Source of the DNA: Bacteroidota bacterium
GTDB taxonomy: Bacteria > Bacteroidota > Bacteroidia > Bacteroidales > PXBB01
Length of the DNA stretch: 6,371 nt
Direction of reading: 5' to 3'
Assembly (NCBI GenBank): GCA_022708385.1
Contig: JAKIYU010000154.1
Span: forward strand, 1 to 6,371
Shown here: positions 4,363 through 6,371 of the stretch, in pieces
How positions within the stretch are numbered: position 1 is the stretch's first letter
How the letters are laid out: each line of letters begins with the position of its first letter
The notes under the pieces: model-generated
Databases searched by the model: none
What the model was told of the DNA's origin: nothing
Seen by the model: the letters and a program-made list of their open reading frames with translations, nothing else
Made by a program: the position numbers and the translations under genes

Positions 4363-6171
4363 TTATTTAAACAATCTGGCTACCAAATCTCCGCGTTTGA
4401 TTTTTAAAAGAATGTTTTTTAAAACCTCTTGATTTTCTCTTTTGTAAAAGAAGAAGAATTTTTTCTGGTTTTCTTTCTCAATAAGGCTTTTGGGTATATA
4501 CAATTTTTCTTTAGTATAAGGATTTAATCCTGTATAAAACATTACAGACGATAAAGTCATGGGTGTGGGTGTAAAATCCTGAACGGGTTCGCAGAATATT
4601 TTATTTTGTCTTACCGTAATAGCCAGTTCAGCCATATCTGTATAGGTTGTACCGGGATGACCGGAGATGAAATAGGGCACCAGTTGCAGGTTGAGATTAT
4701 ATTTATCGTTTATGGCGTCAAATTTCTTTTTGAAAGCCAAAAAGATATTAAAGGAAGGTTTTCTCATATTACTTAGCACACTATCCGAAGTATGTTCGGG
4801 GGCTACTTTAAGCCTGCCCGACACAAAATGACGGAGCAGCAGTTCAACATAAGCATCCAGACCTTTTCCTGAGGCCTCTTCCCTATTTTTTGCATGGAAC
4901 AGGTCGTATCTTATACCACTGCCAATGGTAATTTTTTTAATGCCCTTAACCTTTAAGGCATTCTGATACAAAGAAACAAGGCTTTTATGGCTGTTGTCCA
5001 TGTTTTTACATAATGCAGGATAAATACAAGATGGGCGGGTGCATTTATCGCAAAGTTTTTTATCGAGCGGTTTCATTTTATACATATTGGCAGTAGGGCC
5101 TCCCAGGTCGGTGATATGTCCTTTAAAATCTTTGCCTGAGGAAATGGTATTTAATTCGTTCAATACCGAGGCTTCCGAGCGGCTTGCAATAAATTTGCTC
5201 TGGTGGGCTGCCAGCGTACAGAAACTGCAACCACCAAAACATCCCCTGTGAATGGTAACCGAGTCTTTTATCATTTCGAAGGCGGGAATATTTTTCCTGT
5301 ACCTGAAATGAGGCTTTCGGGTAAACGGCAAATTGTATATATTGTCGAGTTCCGATTCGGTCATTGCTTTAGCAGGAGGATTTACAACAAGCATACGGTC
5401 AAATACCTGTTGAACAATTACAGCGGGAGACGTTCTGTTAAACTCTTTCTCGGCCAGTACAAATGCGTGTGCAAAACTTTCTTTGTTTTTCAGACACATT
5501 TGATGTGATGGGAGTTCCAGAATATTTTCAGAGGTAAAATTTTTATCTGCAGCATCTATCAAAAAAGCAACCTGGTTGCATTTTTTTATTTCGTCAAGAG
5601 GTTTTTTATGAATAAACACAGATGCTATATCCTTCAAAGGTTTTTCAGCCATACCATAAATCAGGAAGTCGGCACCGCTTTCGTAAAGTATGGAAGGCTT
5701 TAGCGTGTCGCTCCAATAATCGTAGTGGGAGAAGCGTCTGAGAGAGGCTTCGATACCACCAATAATTACAGGAGTATCGGGAAAAAGTTGTTTAATTATT
5801 TTAGTGTAAACAACGGTGGCATAGTCGGGTCGCTGGCCGGCGAGGCCCCCTGGGGTGTAAGCATCGTCGGAGCGCAAACGTTTTTGCGGCGTATAATGAT
5901 TCAGCATAGAATCCATGTTTCCGGCGCTGACAGCGAAGAAAAAATTGGGTTTGCCCATTTTTCGGAAATCACGCAAATCGTCCCTCCAGTTAGGTTGCGG
6001 CACTAAAGCTACCTTTAGGCCAAGGCTTTCGAGGTATCTGCCAATAATTGCAGGGCCAAAAGAGGGATGATCAATATAAGCATCGCCACTGAAAAGCACT
6101 ACATCAACAGAATCCCAGCCAAGCGCTACAATTTCTTTGACAGTTGTGGGTAAAAACCTTGCAGCCTGCAT
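4363..6171 (-). CDS. ygiQ: YgiQ family radical SAM protein
   Basis: A radical S-adenosylmethionine enzyme of the YgiQ family, whose reaction is unknown. The 602 residues start with the family's N-terminal domain: FLPTTVKEIVALGWDSVDVV (6-25), FSGDAYIDHPSFG (27-39), VPQPNWRDDLRDF (57-69) and EASLRRFSHYDYW (141-153). The radical SAM core follows, with CxxxCxxC at Cys311, Cys315 and Cys318 that should bind a 4Fe-4S cluster and SAM. A second cysteine set, Cys374, Cys377, Cys382 and Cys388, is also a mark of the family and may hold another cluster. APEHTSDSVLSNMRKP (457-472) and YFISGHPGTT (500-509) complete the barrel. E. coli YgiQ is about 740 residues; this one lacks most of the basic C-terminal tail and ends at LVARLFK. 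The ATG at 6171 begins directly before the conserved N-terminus, and no in-frame upstream ATG was found. It appears monocistronic. Confidence 0.92.
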   Translation of the reverse strand: MQAARFLPTTVKEIVALGWDSVDVVLFSGDAYIDHPSFGPAIIGRYLESLGLKVALVPQPNWRDDLRDFRKMGKPNFFFAVSAGNMDSMLNHYTPQKRLRSDDAYTPGGLAGQRPDYATVVYTKIIKQLFPDTPVIIGGIEASLRRFSHYDYWSDTLKPSILYESGADFLIYGMAEKPLKDIASVFIHKKPLDEIKKCNQVAFLIDAADKNFTSENILELPSHQMCLKNKESFAHAFVLAEKEFNRTSPAVIVQQVFDRMLVVNPPAKAMTESELDNIYNLPFTRKPHFRYRKNIPAFEMIKDSVTIHRGCFGGCSFCTLAAHQSKFIASRSEASVLNELNTISSGKDFKGHITDLGGPTANMYKMKPLDKKLCDKCTRPSCIYPALCKNMDNSHKSLVSLYQNALKVKGIKKITIGSGIRYDLFHAKNREEASGKGLDAYVELLLRHFVSGRLKVAPEHTSDSVLSNMRKPSFNIFLAFKKKFDAINDKYNLNLQLVPYFISGHPGTTYTDMAELAITVRQNKIFCEPVQDFTPTPMTLSSVMFYTGLNPYTKEKLYIPKSLIEKENQKKFFFFYKRENQEVLKNILLKIKRGDLVARLFK

Positions 6172-6196
6172 AGTGAAACGTAAAAAACATTTTTTA

Positions 6197-6204
6197 CAAA
6201 TTTA
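6197..6204 (-). promoter_or_regulatory. Candidate -7 element of the ygiQ-like gene
   Basis: On the minus strand TAAATTTG matches TAnnTTTG and lies 25 nt before the start codon. No good TTTG is present 19-21 bp upstream, so this is a half-supported promoter. The mobile element copy at 6257 begins about 53 bp further upstream. Confidence 0.3.
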
Positions 6205-6256
6205 ATTAAAATATTATTGTGCATTTTTTACTATTTTTGATTTTTATATTTTCAAA

Positions 6257-6371
6257 CACTGTTGTCCGATAAAAATTTTGAAAATTGATGAAAAGCATTA
6301 TTGATAAAGGTTTTTGGATAAATATTGTTCTTAAGGGGTCTGTTTTCAAAATATTTATTTGCTTTTCAGCA
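6257..6371. mobile_element. Second copy of the element, left part only, runs off the window
   Basis: The first 46 bases (6257-6302) are identical to 2195-2240, including the terminal repeat at 6263-6279. The next 56 or so are diverged with small indels. Identity returns for TTGCTTTTCAGCA (6359-6371), which matches 2300-2312, the start of the first internal inverted arm. The orientation is the same as copy 1. The right end is outside the window, so this may be another short element or the left end of a full insertion sequence carrying the transposase. It sits 85 bp upstream of the ygiQ-like start codon and interrupts no visible gene. Confidence 0.8.

Noticed and set aside
5039..6006. Three plus-strand ORFs antisense to the radical SAM gene (5039-5251, 5203-5508, 5725-6006)
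   Set aside because: All lie opposite a well-conserved coding region and two overlap each other, so they are shadow frames.

Overview
The window is AT-rich and very probably from a Bacteroidetes genome, likely in or near Bacteroidales. Three things point that way. The termination factor Rho carries a long disordered N-terminal insertion typical of this phylum. Candidate promoters match the Bacteroidetes -33/-7 pattern (TTG, about 19 bp, TAnnTTTG) rather than the sigma70 pattern. Genes lack strong Shine-Dalgarno sites. The assignment comes from reading the sequence alone; no database search was possible.

Layout, left to right. Positions 1-18 look like one half of an intrinsic terminator cut by the window edge. 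rho occupies 17-1897 on the minus strand. Behind it is a leader of about 155 nt with two short palindromes and a well-formed promoter at 2060-2090. Positions 2098-3641 (minus) hold the remains of a 12-helix major facilitator superfamily (MFS) transporter. It has two single-base frameshifts in homopolymers, no standard start codon at the expected place, and a 248-bp transposon-like element inserted near its 3' end. tadA (tRNA adenosine deaminase) runs on the plus strand at 3702-4151. A 211-bp spacer with nothing recognisable follows. A YgiQ-family radical SAM gene lies on the minus strand at 4363-6171. At 6257 a second copy of the element begins and runs off the right edge.

The main find is the element. 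It has 17-bp perfect terminal inverted repeats inside longer imperfect ends, a 9-12 bp target duplication, no transposase, and an interior made of overlapping inverted arms that cannot all pair at once. Removing the element plus one 9-bp target copy, and correcting the two frameshifts, restores one continuous 428-codon MFS reading frame ending at 2098. This fixes the insertion site almost to the base. The two copies share their first 46 bases exactly, lie in the same orientation about 3.8 kb apart, and bracket tadA and the radical SAM gene.

The intact genes do not form a pathway. rho, tadA and the ygiQ-like gene each appear to have their own promoter. tadA is divergent from the dead transporter and convergent with the radical SAM gene.
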